Origin: Deinococcus frigens DSM 12807
GTDB taxonomy: Bacteria; Deinococcota; Deinococci; Deinococcales; Deinococcaceae
Reading direction: 5' to 3'
Assembly: GCF_000701425.1 (NCBI RefSeq)
Contig: NZ_KL370781.1
Coordinates: 1 to 48,096 of the forward strand
Length of the DNA: 48,096 nt
Below the pieces are notes generated by a model that saw only the letters and a program-made list of their open reading frames with translations, was not told the origin of the DNA and searched no databases. A program made the position numbers and the translations under genes. Position 1 is the stretch's first letter; each line of letters starts with the position of its first letter. Shown here in pieces: positions 17,680-25,708 of this stretch.

Positions 17680-18804
17680 ATGTCATCCCCATCCGATCAA
17701 CCCGACCTGAAGGCCATGCTCAGCGACCTGCGAACCCTAGTGGACATCGAGTCGCCGTCTACCGATCTGGCCGCAATCTGCCGCGTCATGGACGTGGTGG
17801 AACACTGGGCGCGCGAGCTGGGCGCGGAGACGCACGCGCTGCCCGGCGGCACCCGGCTGCTCAACTTCGGGACCGCCGGTCAAGTCAATGCTGCCGACGG
17901 GCAGCCGATCCTGGTGCTGGCCCACGCCGATACCGTGTGGCCGCACGGCACCCTGGAAAAGATGCCCTGGCGTCAGGACGGCGACCGCCTGTACGGCCCC
18001 GGCACCTACGACATGAAGGCCGGAATTGTGGGGCTGTTCCACGCGCTGCGTGCCCTGGATCACCAGTGGCCCAGGGGCGGCGTGCAGGTGCTGCTCTCGC
18101 CGGACGAGGAAACCGGCAGCGCCAGCAGCCGCGCGCACATTGAGGCCGCCGCTGGCGTCGCCCGCGCCGTGCTGGTGGTGGAACCCCCGGTGGCCGACAG
18201 CCACAACCTCAAGACCGGGCGCAAGGGCACCGGCCACTTCTCCCTGCACTTTCAGGGCGTCGCCAGCCACGCCGGAAACAAGCCGGAGGAGGGGGCCAGC
18301 GCCATTACCGCCGCCGCCAGGGCCGTGCTGGAGGTGCAGACCCTGGCCCGCCCGGAGTTGGGCACCACCCTGAGTGTCGGATTGATCCGGGGCGGCAGCG
18401 CCGTCAACGTGATTCCCGCCGAGTGCCTGCTGGACATCGATCTGCGCGTGTCCACGCTGGCCGAGGCCGAACGCGTCACGGCAGCCGTGCAGGCCATGAC
18501 CCCGGACGATCCGCGCGTGAAACTGACCATCCTGGGCGGGCTGAACCGGCCTCCCTTCGAGCAGGGCGGCGGCAGTCTGGGGCTGTTCGAGCGGGCGCAG
18601 GCTGCCGCGCAGGAGCTGGGCTTCACGCTGGGCCACGAGTTCGTGGGCGGCGGCAGCGACGGCAACTTCACCGCGCCGCTCTCGCCCACCCTGGACGGCC
18701 TGGGCGCACCCGGCGACGGCGCGCACGCCACCCACGAGCACATCCGGCTGGACCGCTGGCCCGATCATGTGCGGCTGCTGGAGCGGCTGCTCAGGGAAAT
18801 CTGA
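17680..18804 (+). CDS. M20-family metallopeptidase (glutamate carboxypeptidase type)
   Basis: The 374-residue protein carries the M20 metal-binding pattern: HADTVWPHGT (His-x-Asp, about residue 88), GPGTYDMKAG (bridging Asp, about 107-116), DEETGS (catalytic and metal Glu, about 142), and a final THEHIRLD His near residue 350. The dimerisation domain includes RKGTGHFSLHFQG and SHAGNKPEEGASA. It most resembles the CPG2/ArgE-DapE branch, cleaving N-acyl or peptidyl amino acids; the exact substrate is unknown. TAGCAT lies six bases before the ATG, so translation is probably leaderless. Confidence 0.9.
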   Translation: MSSPSDQPDLKAMLSDLRTLVDIESPSTDLAAICRVMDVVEHWARELGAETHALPGGTRLLNFGTAGQVNAADGQPILVLAHADTVWPHGTLEKMPWRQDGDRLYGPGTYDMKAGIVGLFHALRALDHQWPRGGVQVLLSPDEETGSASSRAHIEAAAGVARAVLVVEPPVADSHNLKTGRKGTGHFSLHFQGVASHAGNKPEEGASAITAAARAVLEVQTLARPELGTTLSVGLIRGGSAVNVIPAECLLDIDLRVSTLAEAERVTAAVQAMTPDDPRVKLTILGGLNRPPFEQGGGSLGLFERAQAAAQELGFTLGHEFVGGGSDGNFTAPLSPTLDGLGAPGDGAHATHEHIRLDRWPDHVRLLERLLREI

Positions 18805-18855
18805 GACGGCCCGAACCTGCCCGACGTTCCCGCCCCACCCCCACCCGGAGGCCCC

Positions 18856-19152
18856 ATGTTCAACCTGTTCCGCAAACCGCCCGCCAATCCCAACGTCAAG
18901 CAGGACGACGCCCAGACCTTCCGCGTGCGCGTTCGCACCGCCCGCAACAGCGAGATCGTCGAGTTCCGCTTTACCAAGGGCGCGCACATCGGCATCGATG
19001 ACGACGGCAATTACGTGTTCCGCAAGCCGGTGATCTCATCGCAGCACCTGGACCGGGGCGAGCTGGTAGTGCAGTTCAACAGGCGTTATCAGGTGCTGTC
19101 TACCACTGGCGACGGCGTGGAATTCGTGCCGGTCAGCGAGTGGGAGGACTGA
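18856..19152 (+). CDS. Small conserved-type protein of unknown function
   Basis: The protein has 98 residues and starts with MFNLFRKPPANP after a CGGAGG ribosome site. The rest is beta-rich and charged (FRVRVRTARNSEIVEFRFTKG, then FVPVSEWED). No family is recognised. It follows the peptidase gene by 51 bases and is followed after four bases by the next gene, so it is probably in one operon with both. Confidence 0.75.
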   Translation: MFNLFRKPPANPNVKQDDAQTFRVRVRTARNSEIVEFRFTKGAHIGIDDDGNYVFRKPVISSQHLDRGELVVQFNRRYQVLSTTGDGVEFVPVSEWED

Positions 19153-19156
19153 CGCC

Positions 19157-19636
19157 TTGACCCCGCCGCCTGATGCCGACACCCACCCACTGGACGTTCT
19201 GCGCGCCGAGGCCCGGACCACCAGCATTGCAACAGCCCGCCGGGAACTCAGTGGGCTGAGCGCCGAATATTTTGCCGTGCTGTTCTCGCCTGGCTGGGGC
19301 GCGGGGGCTGAGCACACCCTGCGCGGCAACATCGGCATGGAGCGCAAGTTTGGGATGGAGATGCGGATCGGGCTGGGCGACGACTGGGACAGGCTCCCGT
19401 TCCGGCAGACCGTCCCGCTGGCCGGGATGGCCCTGCCCGAGCTGCTGGCCGAAGCCCGTGCGGGCCGCGAACACCTGCTGCTCGTGCTCGATGAGCTGCT
19501 GCGGGCCGCACAGACGCGTGAAGTCCGGGCGTGGTGCTACGGCCAGGAGGTGCCGCCCGAACTCTACATTCTGGCCCTGCGCCGTCGCCTGCGCGCTCTG
19601 GGCGGGCGTGTGGCTGAGGAACGGCCCTGCGGCTGA
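19157..19636 (+). CDS. Protein of unknown function, TTG start
   Basis: The protein has 159 residues. A TTG at 19157 follows GGGAGGA at proper spacing and lies four bases after the previous stop. The chain has PGWGAGAEHTLRGNIGMERKFGME in the first half and a helical second half (LPELLAEARAGREHLLLVLDELL). No known domain is recognised. Its place in the peptidase operon gives no clear role. Confidence 0.7.
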   Translation: MTPPPDADTHPLDVLRAEARTTSIATARRELSGLSAEYFAVLFSPGWGAGAEHTLRGNIGMERKFGMEMRIGLGDDWDRLPFRQTVPLAGMALPELLAEARAGREHLLLVLDELLRAAQTREVRAWCYGQEVPPELYILALRRRLRALGGRVAEERPCG

Positions 19637-19808
19637 TGGGCCTCCTCCACCGATGCGGTCCGTTTCCTGTGCCGGAACGCCACGAACCTGCAAAACGCCC
19701 GTTTGCCAACCGCAGCATGTCCGCTCACAGGCAGTTCAGGTGCAAGGGAAGGGATGTCACCCGACCTGATCGCATGAACCTGATGGCCCAGTGGCATCTG
19801 CTCACGCA

Positions 19809-20153
19809 TCATGCGAGGGGCTGGGGTTGTCTGTGGCCCCGCTGGTTGTCGGGGCGCGGCGTGACGGCCCACAGCACGCCGTAAGCCACCACAACCGCCG
19901 GAGCCAGCGGCGGAATCAGCAGGCTGCCTGCCGCCACCAGCGCCCGCAGCAGCGAGAGGTCCGTCTGCGGCGCGTAACTCTGTTGCAGACCCGCCATCAC
20001 ACTGCCGAGAATTTTTCTGTCCAGGTCGCGCACCAGTTCTTTTTTCGTGCGCGCAGTCTGCGCCCCGCGCAAACCGTGCGAAACAGCCTTTTGGTGGACA
20101 GTTTTTCTCCATCCAAAGTTGGCCAGGTCTATTGCTCCAGCGCCAGCACGCAC
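19809..20153 (-). CDS. PspC-domain-like small membrane protein
   Basis: The open frame gives up to 114 residues. DRKILGSVMAGLQQSY, then a hydrophobic helix and VVAYGVLWAVTPRPD match the layout of PspC domains: a short start, an AGL turn, a membrane helix, then Y..LW...P. PspC proteins sit in the inner membrane and take part in envelope-stress responses. The start is uncertain: a GTG at 20153 overlaps the upstream gene by 25 bases, and the first 40 residues look poor. Translation may begin further in, for example at a TTG or GTG before the KKELVRDLD segment. Confidence 0.5.
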   Translation of the reverse strand: MRAGAGAIDLANFGWRKTVHQKAVSHGLRGAQTARTKKELVRDLDRKILGSVMAGLQQSYAPQTDLSLLRALVAAGSLLIPPLAPAVVVAYGVLWAVTPRPDNQRGHRQPQPLA

Positions 20154-20614
20154 TGGCCCAGCCGCAGCTCGGCACTGGCCTCGGCGCGGTCCCGTGGCGT
20201 TGTGGCGACGCGGAAGACGGCCAGGGCAGCCTCGAGCAAGGGCGGCAGGTTGTCCAGCGTGGCAGCGGCCAGCACGCCCTCAAACTTCTTGCCGCTCAGC
20301 GGGCCGCTGTAGACGCAGGCCAGCGCCAGCCCGCCGTCCTGTGCGTCTGCCAGATCCAGGGCAATCAGCGAGGCGTTTTTCTGGTCCAGCAGCAGCATGC
20401 CCCGGTCTGCGCGGTAGGTGGCGGGCGTGCCTGTGGGCGGCTGGGATTTGAGGCGCAACCTCGTCTGGAAGACCTCGCCCTCCACCGTCGTGCCGCTCAG
20501 GGTCCAGACCTGGCCGGGTTTGAGGGGACTGGCGGGCGGCAGATTCCGCGACTGGACCAGACCTCCCGCCCAGGTGGCGCAGCAGACGAGCAACAGGGGC
20601 AGCAGCGGACGCAT
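20129..20614 (-). CDS. Secreted protein of unknown function
   Basis: The 161-residue protein begins with a signal sequence (MRPLLPLLLVCCATWAGG) and then PLKPGQVWTLSGTTVEGE. The mature part is mostly beta-strand and has no family I can name. The ATG at 20614 is chosen for the signal peptide and for TAGCCT five bases upstream (20625-20620), a leaderless arrangement back-to-back with the dsRNA-binding gene. The PspC-like gene follows on the same strand. Confidence 0.75.
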   Translation of the reverse strand: MRPLLPLLLVCCATWAGGLVQSRNLPPASPLKPGQVWTLSGTTVEGEVFQTRLRLKSQPPTGTPATYRADRGMLLLDQKNASLIALDLADAQDGGLALACVYSGPLSGKKFEGVLAAATLDNLPPLLEAALAVFRVATTPRDRAEASAELRLGQCVLALEQ

Positions 20615-20667
20615 GGCCCAGGCTAACGCGCCCGGCACCTTCAGGGCCGATGCCCTAGTCTGGGGCC

Positions 20668-21114
20668 ATGAATGCCAAGGGTGAACTGATCGCGCGGCTG
20701 GTGGGCCAGGGGCAGGGCGCGCCCCTGTTCGAGGCGGTGTCACGCGGCCCGGCCCACGAGCGCCTCTTCCGCGTGCAGGTGATCGCGGGCGGGCGCGTGC
20801 TGGGCGCAGGCGGCGAGGGCCGCAGCAAAAGGGACGCCGAGCGACTGGCAGCAGAGTCGGCCATGCGGGCGCTGGACGGCGTCACGGACGACGGGCCGCA
20901 GAACGCCGGGACAAAGGACGCTGGGCCGCAGGAAGCCGGAACGCAGACTCCCGCCCGCTGGCCGATCTATTCCGGCGTGCTGGAGGCGGCGCTGGAAACG
21001 GCCCTGGACCTCGCGCCCGAGGACGCCACGCTGGACGAGGTGCGCGCCGACGCCGCCCGCCTGTACCGCGATCTGCTGGCCGAACTGGGCCACGGTCCCG
21101 AGGAGGAAGGGTGA
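20668..21114 (+). CDS. Stand-alone double-stranded RNA-binding domain protein
   Basis: The 148-residue protein has a dsRBD at residues of about 1-70: [12 protein letters not shown], then [39 protein letters not shown] and ESAMRAL. This is the alpha-beta-beta-beta-alpha pattern with the basic KRDAE loop found at the C-terminus of RNase III. There is no nuclease domain. A Gly/Ala/Gln/Thr linker of two near repeats ([20 protein letters not shown]) follows, then a short helical tail. TAGTCT lies six bases before the ATG (leaderless). It overlaps the HAD gene by GTGA and starts a three-gene run with YraN. A role in RNA metabolism is inferred. Confidence 0.8.
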   Translation: MNAKGELIARLVGQGQGAPLFEAVSRGPAHERLFRVQVIAGGRVLGAGGEGRSKRDAERLAAESAMRALDGVTDDGPQNAGTKDAGPQEAGTQTPARWPIYSGVLEAALETALDLAPEDATLDEVRADAARLYRDLLAELGHGPEEEG

Positions 21115-21776
21115 GCTGGCCGTGGCGTCCGGCGGGCGTGCTGTTCGACATGGACGGCGTGCTGACCGCCAATAACGCCTTTCATCGTCAGGCCTGGCAG
21201 GAGGTGGCCGCTACGGTGCTGGGCCTGAACCTGACCGAGCATGATCTGGACACCAAGGTGGACGGCGGACGCAACCCCGAGATCATCGAGCGCCTGACCG
21301 GCCAGTACCCCGACGCCGAATTGCTCTCCCGCTTCCACGAGGCCAAGGAGGGCCGTTACCGCGAGCTTGCCTCCGGCAAAATGCGCGAGGTGGCGGGCCT
21401 CAGCGCTTACCTGGAGGTGCTGGAGGCGCGCGGCATTCCCTACAGCCTGGTGACCAGTGCGGACCGCGTGAACGTGGACTTTGGCATGACGGCGCTGGGC
21501 CTGGGCACACGCTTCGGAACGCGCGTGCTGGGCGAGGATGTCACGCGCGGCAAACCCCACCCGGAGCCGTTTGTGCTGGGCGCACAGCGGCTGGGCCTGA
21601 ATGCCGCCACCTGCCTGGCCCACGAGGACGCCGTGAATGGGGTCAAAAGTGCTGCTGGGGCAGGCTGCCGCGTCGTGGCCCTGACCACCACTGCCCCTGG
21701 AGCGGCTTTGCTGGAGGCAGGCGCGGGGCTGGCGGTGCCGGACTTCACGGGGTGGGCCATGTGGCTGGGCGAGTGA
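21111..21776 (+). CDS. HAD-superfamily phosphatase, beta-phosphoglucomutase-like
   Basis: The 221-residue protein has motif [12 protein letters not shown] (nucleophile and acid Asp at about residues 13 and 15), motif II VTSADRV with its Ser/Thr, motif III Lys in GKPHPEPF, and motif [13 protein letters not shown], where the second acidic position is Asp. A helical cap lies between residues of about 20 and 85. Close relatives are phosphoglycolate phosphatase and beta-phosphoglucomutase. The start is a GTG at 21111 overlapping the previous stop as GTGA, so translation is coupled. Confidence 0.88.
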   Translation: MSWPWRPAGVLFDMDGVLTANNAFHRQAWQEVAATVLGLNLTEHDLDTKVDGGRNPEIIERLTGQYPDAELLSRFHEAKEGRYRELASGKMREVAGLSAYLEVLEARGIPYSLVTSADRVNVDFGMTALGLGTRFGTRVLGEDVTRGKPHPEPFVLGAQRLGLNAATCLAHEDAVNGVKSAAGAGCRVVALTTTAPGAALLEAGAGLAVPDFTGWAMWLGE

Positions 21777-21801
21777 CGGACCGGGCCGCGTCCCCCCGCT
21801 C

Positions 21802-22146
21802 TTGAAAGGCGCGGACGCCGAGGACCGCGCCGCCGCCCACCTGCTGGGTCTGGGGCGCGAGGTCCTGGCCCGCAACTACCGCATTCCCGGCGGCGAGATC
21901 GATCTGGTCACGCGGGAGCCGGGCGGCACGCTGGTCTTCACCGAGGTCCGCCAGCGCCGCCACAGTCGTTACGGCAGCGCCGCCGAGAGCGTCACGCCGC
22001 GCAAGCTGGCGCTGATGCACCGCGCGGCGCTGGAATACCTGACCCGTGAACTGGGCCGCGACGATCTACCGTGCCGTCTGGAAGTGCTGACCATTGACGG
22101 TCCGGCGCAAACGGGGGAGATTCATTTGCTGGACGTGGAGGGCTAG
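21802..22146 (+). CDS. YraN/UPF0102-family predicted endonuclease-like protein
   Basis: The 114-residue protein matches Yra[23 protein letters not shown], then [23 protein letters not shown], which carries the Holliday-junction-resolvase-like Glu-Asp-Glu pattern. No in-frame ATG or GTG exists. A TTG at 21802 gives the normal family start ([11 protein letters not shown]), 26 bases after the HAD gene. The biological role of the family is not settled. It is convergent with the transhydrogenase gene after four bases. Confidence 0.85.
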   Translation: MKGADAEDRAAAHLLGLGREVLARNYRIPGGEIDLVTREPGGTLVFTEVRQRRHSRYGSAAESVTPRKLALMHRAALEYLTRELGRDDLPCRLEVLTIDGPAQTGEIHLLDVEG

Positions 22147-22150
22147 GGAT

Positions 22151-23419
22151 TTACCCCATCGACTGCATGAAAATTCGCGCCAGATCCTCCGCCGTGGGCG
22201 TGCGCGGGGCGACGTTGAGCAGGCGCTGCTGCTTGAACGCTCCGTCCACCAATGCGGGAATGTCCGAGTCATCGTAACCGAAGGTGCGCACGCTCATCGG
22301 GGCCTGCACATCACGCATCAGCGAGCGCAGGGCGTCGGGCAGGGCGTCCCGGTCATCTACGTCATACTCCAGCCCAGTCAGCATGGAAGCCACCTGTATG
22401 TGCCGTGCCGGATCGCTGTCGAAGGTGAAGCGGAAGGCGGCGGGTGCGGTGACGATCACGCTGAAGCCGTGTGGCACGAAGTTCTTGTCGCCGGCATAGC
22501 CGGGGTGGCGGTACTCGTGTTTCAGGCCCGCAACCGGGTAGGCGCAGGCGTGCGGAATATGTACGCCCGCCGAGCCGAAGCCCACGCCCGCCATCGTGGC
22601 GCTGAGCATCATGGCTCCCCTGGCCTCGCCATCTTCGGCGTCCTGCACGGCGCGGCGCAGATACTGACCGCCGTTGCGAATGGCCTGCGCGGACCACAGG
22701 TCGGCCACCGGGTTGCTGCCCTGGTACGGTGGGCGCTCGCCGGGTGTGGCGGGACGCGGGCGGGACGTGTACGGGCGGCTCAGAAAACTCTCGGCAGCGT
22801 GGCACACCACATCTAGCCCCGCCGAGGCGATCACGGCGGCGGGCGCGCTGCGGGTCAATTCGGGGTCCACGATGGCCTGTATGGGCCGCAGACGGCGGTG
22901 GCTGATGCCGGTCTTGATCCGCAGTTCTGGGATGTCCAGAATGGCGACGGTGGTCGCCTCCGAACCGCTGCCGGGGGTGGTGGGAATGGCGAGGAGGGGG
23001 CGCAGGGGTGCGCTGGGTTGACGGCCCCCACCTACCGGGGGATTGACGTATTCCATGATCCCGCCGCCGTCCGAGACCACCAGATTCGCCACTTTCGCCG
23101 TGTCGATGGCGCTGCCGCCCCCCAGCGCGGCGAAGGCGTCGGCATCCGCCTCACGCGCCGCGTGCGCCGCCCGCTCAAACGAGGCCAGCGTCGGCTCCGT
23201 CTCCACCTCCGAATAGAGGATGACCTCGATGCCCTCGGCCTTAATGCACTCCAGCACGGCCTCGGCCAGCCCCAGGCGCAGCACTTCGGGGTCCACCACA
23301 AAAAACACCCGCCGCGCCCCCAGCCGCCGCAATTCCCAGCCCGCCTCCAGCGCCGCACCCGGCCCGAATTTGACCGGCGTGGCCTCCACGGTAAAAATCG
23401 TTTCCCGCTCGTCCTTCAT
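22151..23419 (-). CDS. Hydroxyacid-oxoacid transhydrogenase (ADHFE1-like iron alcohol dehydrogenase)
   Basis: The 422-residue protein belongs to the iron-containing ADH family: GGGSAIDTAKVANL (about residues 99-112), IPTTPGSGSEAT, and the metal-ligand region DVVCHAAESF and FVPHGFSV. Specific to the transhydrogenase branch are PYQGSNPVADLWSAQAI, GVGFGSAGVHIPHACAYPV and the closing NVAPRTPTAEDLA, which I recognise from mitochondrial ADHFE1. That enzyme couples 4-hydroxybutyrate oxidation to 2-oxoglutarate reduction. The start has GGAGGAT. The gene is divergent from the YjbQ-type gene. The exact substrate here is inferred. Confidence 0.83.
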   Translation of the reverse strand: MKDERETIFTVEATPVKFGPGAALEAGWELRRLGARRVFFVVDPEVLRLGLAEAVLECIKAEGIEVILYSEVETEPTLASFERAAHAAREADADAFAALGGGSAIDTAKVANLVVSDGGGIMEYVNPPVGGGRQPSAPLRPLLAIPTTPGSGSEATTVAILDIPELRIKTGISHRRLRPIQAIVDPELTRSAPAAVIASAGLDVVCHAAESFLSRPYTSRPRPATPGERPPYQGSNPVADLWSAQAIRNGGQYLRRAVQDAEDGEARGAMMLSATMAGVGFGSAGVHIPHACAYPVAGLKHEYRHPGYAGDKNFVPHGFSVIVTAPAAFRFTFDSDPARHIQVASMLTGLEYDVDDRDALPDALRSLMRDVQAPMSVRTFGYDDSDIPALVDGAFKQQRLLNVAPRTPTAEDLARIFMQSMG

Positions 23420-23472
23420 GGTTTATCCTCCGATGGGGCTGACTGTAGCAACCGGGCCGTACTCTGGGCGGC

Positions 23473-23898
23473 ATGTGGCACCAACGTGACCTGACCCTGA
23501 GGCCGCATCCGCGCGGCTTTCACCTGATCACGCGGGAGGTGGTGTCGGCCCTGCCCGAACTCGCCGGGGTGCGGGCGGGCCTGCTGCACGTCTTCATCCA
23601 GCACACGTCGGCCAGCCTGACCGTCAGCGAGAACGCCAGTCCCGACGTGCGCCGTGACTTCGAGCGCTATTTCAACCACGCCGTTCCCGACGGCTGGGAG
23701 CGTTTCGAGCATACGCTGGAGGGTGACGACGACATGGCCGCGCACATCAAGACCAGCGTGCTGGGCGCGGGCCTGAGCCTGCCCGTACGGGATGGACGGC
23801 TGGCGCTGGGAACGTGGCAGGGCATCTACCTGTGTGAACACCGCGATCACGGCGGCGCACGGCGGCTGGTGCTGACGCTGCTGGGGGAAGAAAGGTGA
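23473..23898 (+). CDS. YjbQ/UPF0047-family protein
   Basis: The 141-residue protein matches the family in length and motifs: GLLHVFIQHTSASLTVSENASPDVR (His and Ser/Thr pocket), DDDMAAHIKTSVLG, and a final LGTWQGIYLCEHRDHGG. Some members have been given weak thiamin-phosphate-synthase activity, but the true role is unclear. TACTCT lies seven bases before the ATG (23460-23465), a leaderless arrangement. It overlaps the next gene by GTGA. Confidence 0.88.
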   Translation: MWHQRDLTLRPHPRGFHLITREVVSALPELAGVRAGLLHVFIQHTSASLTVSENASPDVRRDFERYFNHAVPDGWERFEHTLEGDDDMAAHIKTSVLGAGLSLPVRDGRLALGTWQGIYLCEHRDHGGARRLVLTLLGEER

Positions 23899-24179
23899 CT
23901 GAGCAGGTCTGGGTTTTTACTGGTCACAACAGTTCGTTCCCCGCAGGCGTGTTTTCCAGCCAGCAACTCGGAGAGGCTTGGATTCGGCAGCATCGGCTCA
24001 GCGGAACATTAACCGCCTCTCCGCTGGATATTGGAGCTTACGACTGGGCGGTGAAAAGCGGGGCGTTCAAGCCGAAAGGAGACCGACACAAGATGCCTGG
24101 ATTTATTGCGACTTTTAGCAGCGCCAGCCAGCCGCACGAGCGTTATCAAAATGGTGAACCCGGTCACGCTGCCGGGTAA
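23895..24179 (+). CDS. DUF7710-type small protein
   Basis: The 94-residue protein starts at a GTG overlapping the previous stop (GTGA). It reads VWVFTGHNSSFPAGVFSS, AWIRQHRLSGTLTASPLD, YDWAVKSGAFKPK and HERYQNGE, the pattern of the DUF7710 family. Function is unknown; such proteins are often found in accessory DNA. Its codon use is visibly less GC-rich at third positions than yjbQ or purA, which hints at recent acquisition. Confidence 0.75.
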   Translation: MTEQVWVFTGHNSSFPAGVFSSQQLGEAWIRQHRLSGTLTASPLDIGAYDWAVKSGAFKPKGDRHKMPGFIATFSSASQPHERYQNGEPGHAAG

Positions 24180-24322
24180 ACAACCTCACCCCCCTCCAGC
24201 CGCCATCGGCTAAGCTGAATTACGGTGCCGTGCGCCGTGTTTTTTTTTGCCGCCTGAATCCAAATGTGGGTCCAGATGCAGGCAAAGAGAAGCAAGTCTG
24301 CGCGCATGGCCGGAGGGCTGAG

Positions 24323-25540
24323 ATGCCTGGAATTGCAATTTTAGGGGCGCAGTGGGGCGACGAGGGCAAGGGCAAGATCACCGATTTCCTGGCCCCGCAG
24401 GCGGAATTTGTGGTGCGTTTTCAGGGCGGCGCGAACGCCGGGCATACCGTGACCGCCAAGGGGCAGACCTTCAAGCTCAATCTGCTGCCCAGCGGCGTGC
24501 TGCATCCCGGCGCGGTCAGCATCCTGGGTGACGGCATGGTGATCGACGCCGACAAATTCATGGAAGAACGCCAGAACCTGCTCAGCGCGGGCATTGACCC
24601 GGAACTGCGGATCAGTGACCGCGCCCATCTGGTGTTGCCGCACCACAAATACGTGGATGGGCGCAAGGATTTCGTGGGCACCACCGGGCGCGGCATCGGC
24701 CCGGCCTACGCGGACCGCGCCCGCCGCGTGGGCCTGCGCTTCGGCGATCTGGCCGACGACGCCGTGTTGCGAGAACGCCTGGAACGCCTGCTGGAGGCCA
24801 AGCCCAACAGCACCCACGACGCGGGCTGGACTAGTGTAGAAGTGGCCCTGGACGCCCTGGCCCCCACCCGCGAGGCGCTGCTGCCCTTCGTGCAGGACAC
24901 CGGGGCGCAGCTCCGTCAGGCCATCGTGGACGGGCGCAACGTGCTGTTCGAGGGCGCGCAGGCCACGCTGCTGGACCTGAATTACGGCACCTACCCCTTT
25001 GTCACCAGCTCCCACCCCACCGTGGGCGGCATCCTGGTGGGCGCGGGCGTCAACCACAAGGCGCTGAACAAGGTCTACGGCGTCGCCAAGGCGTTTAACA
25101 CCCGCGTCGGCCACGGCCCCTTTGTGACCGAGGTGCTGGACGATGCAGGGATCCTGCGCCTGCGCGGTGACGGCAGCAAGCCCTGGGACGAGTACGGCAC
25201 CACCACTGGCCGCCCCCGCCGCGTGGGCTGGCTGGATCTGGCGCTGCTCAGGTACGCCGTGGAGGTGAACGGCCTGGACGGGCTGGTCATCAACAAGATG
25301 GACATTCTGGCAGGTTTGGACCGCATTCCCGTCTGCGTGGCCTATGACGCAGATGGGCAGCCCATCTACAAGAACATGCCCGGCTGGACCACCACCGACG
25401 GCGCAGACAGCCGCGAAAGTCTGCCCAGCGAGGCCCAGGCGTATCTGAACTTGATCGAGGAAACTGTGAATTGCCCCGTGGTGATCTTTTCCTGCGGCCC
25501 CGCCCGCGAGCAGACGTACGGGGCAGTGAGCTGGGGCTGA
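24323..25540 (+). CDS. purA: Adenylosuccinate synthetase
   Basis: The 405-residue GTP-dependent enzyme makes adenylosuccinate from IMP and aspartate in AMP synthesis. Seen are the GTP loop GAQWGDEGKGK (about residues 8-18), GGANAGHT with the catalytic His, FVGTTGRGIGPAYADRA (about 118-134), and EGAQATLLDLNYGTYPFVTSS. It is a little shorter than the E. coli enzyme (about 430 residues). The ATG at 24323 is chosen because the P-loop then falls at the right place and CGGAGGG precedes it. A MITE lies 32 bases after the stop. Confidence 0.96.
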   Translation: MPGIAILGAQWGDEGKGKITDFLAPQAEFVVRFQGGANAGHTVTAKGQTFKLNLLPSGVLHPGAVSILGDGMVIDADKFMEERQNLLSAGIDPELRISDRAHLVLPHHKYVDGRKDFVGTTGRGIGPAYADRARRVGLRFGDLADDAVLRERLERLLEAKPNSTHDAGWTSVEVALDALAPTREALLPFVQDTGAQLRQAIVDGRNVLFEGAQATLLDLNYGTYPFVTSSHPTVGGILVGAGVNHKALNKVYGVAKAFNTRVGHGPFVTEVLDDAGILRLRGDGSKPWDEYGTTTGRPRRVGWLDLALLRYAVEVNGLDGLVINKMDILAGLDRIPVCVAYDADGQPIYKNMPGWTTTDGADSRESLPSEAQAYLNLIEETVNCPVVIFSCGPAREQTYGAVSWG

Positions 25541-25572
25541 TTGCGCTCAGTCAAGAGAGGGATTGAGAGGTT

Positions 25573-25708
25573 ATACGGATTCCGTTTGTTTCGTGCAGAA
25601 ATCGGGACAGCGCCGATTCCTACACTCCACGCCCGGAACCCGTTTTTCTCCTGCTCACTCCGTTCGGATTTCCAGGTGTTTCCAAAACCTTTCAATCGGA
25701 GTCCGTAT
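25573..25708. mobile_element. 136-bp MITE, copy 2, with IS630-type ends
   Basis: The same length as copy 1 (315-450) and inverted relative to it. Ends are ATACGGATTCCG (25573) and AATCGGAGTCCGTAT (25694-25708), the second with one change. The internal blocks GGAAATCCGA, GAG, AGGA and ACGGGTT are shared on the minus strand. It fills the gap between the convergent purA and GDPD genes; its outer TA adjoins the GDPD stop codon. Confidence 0.72.
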
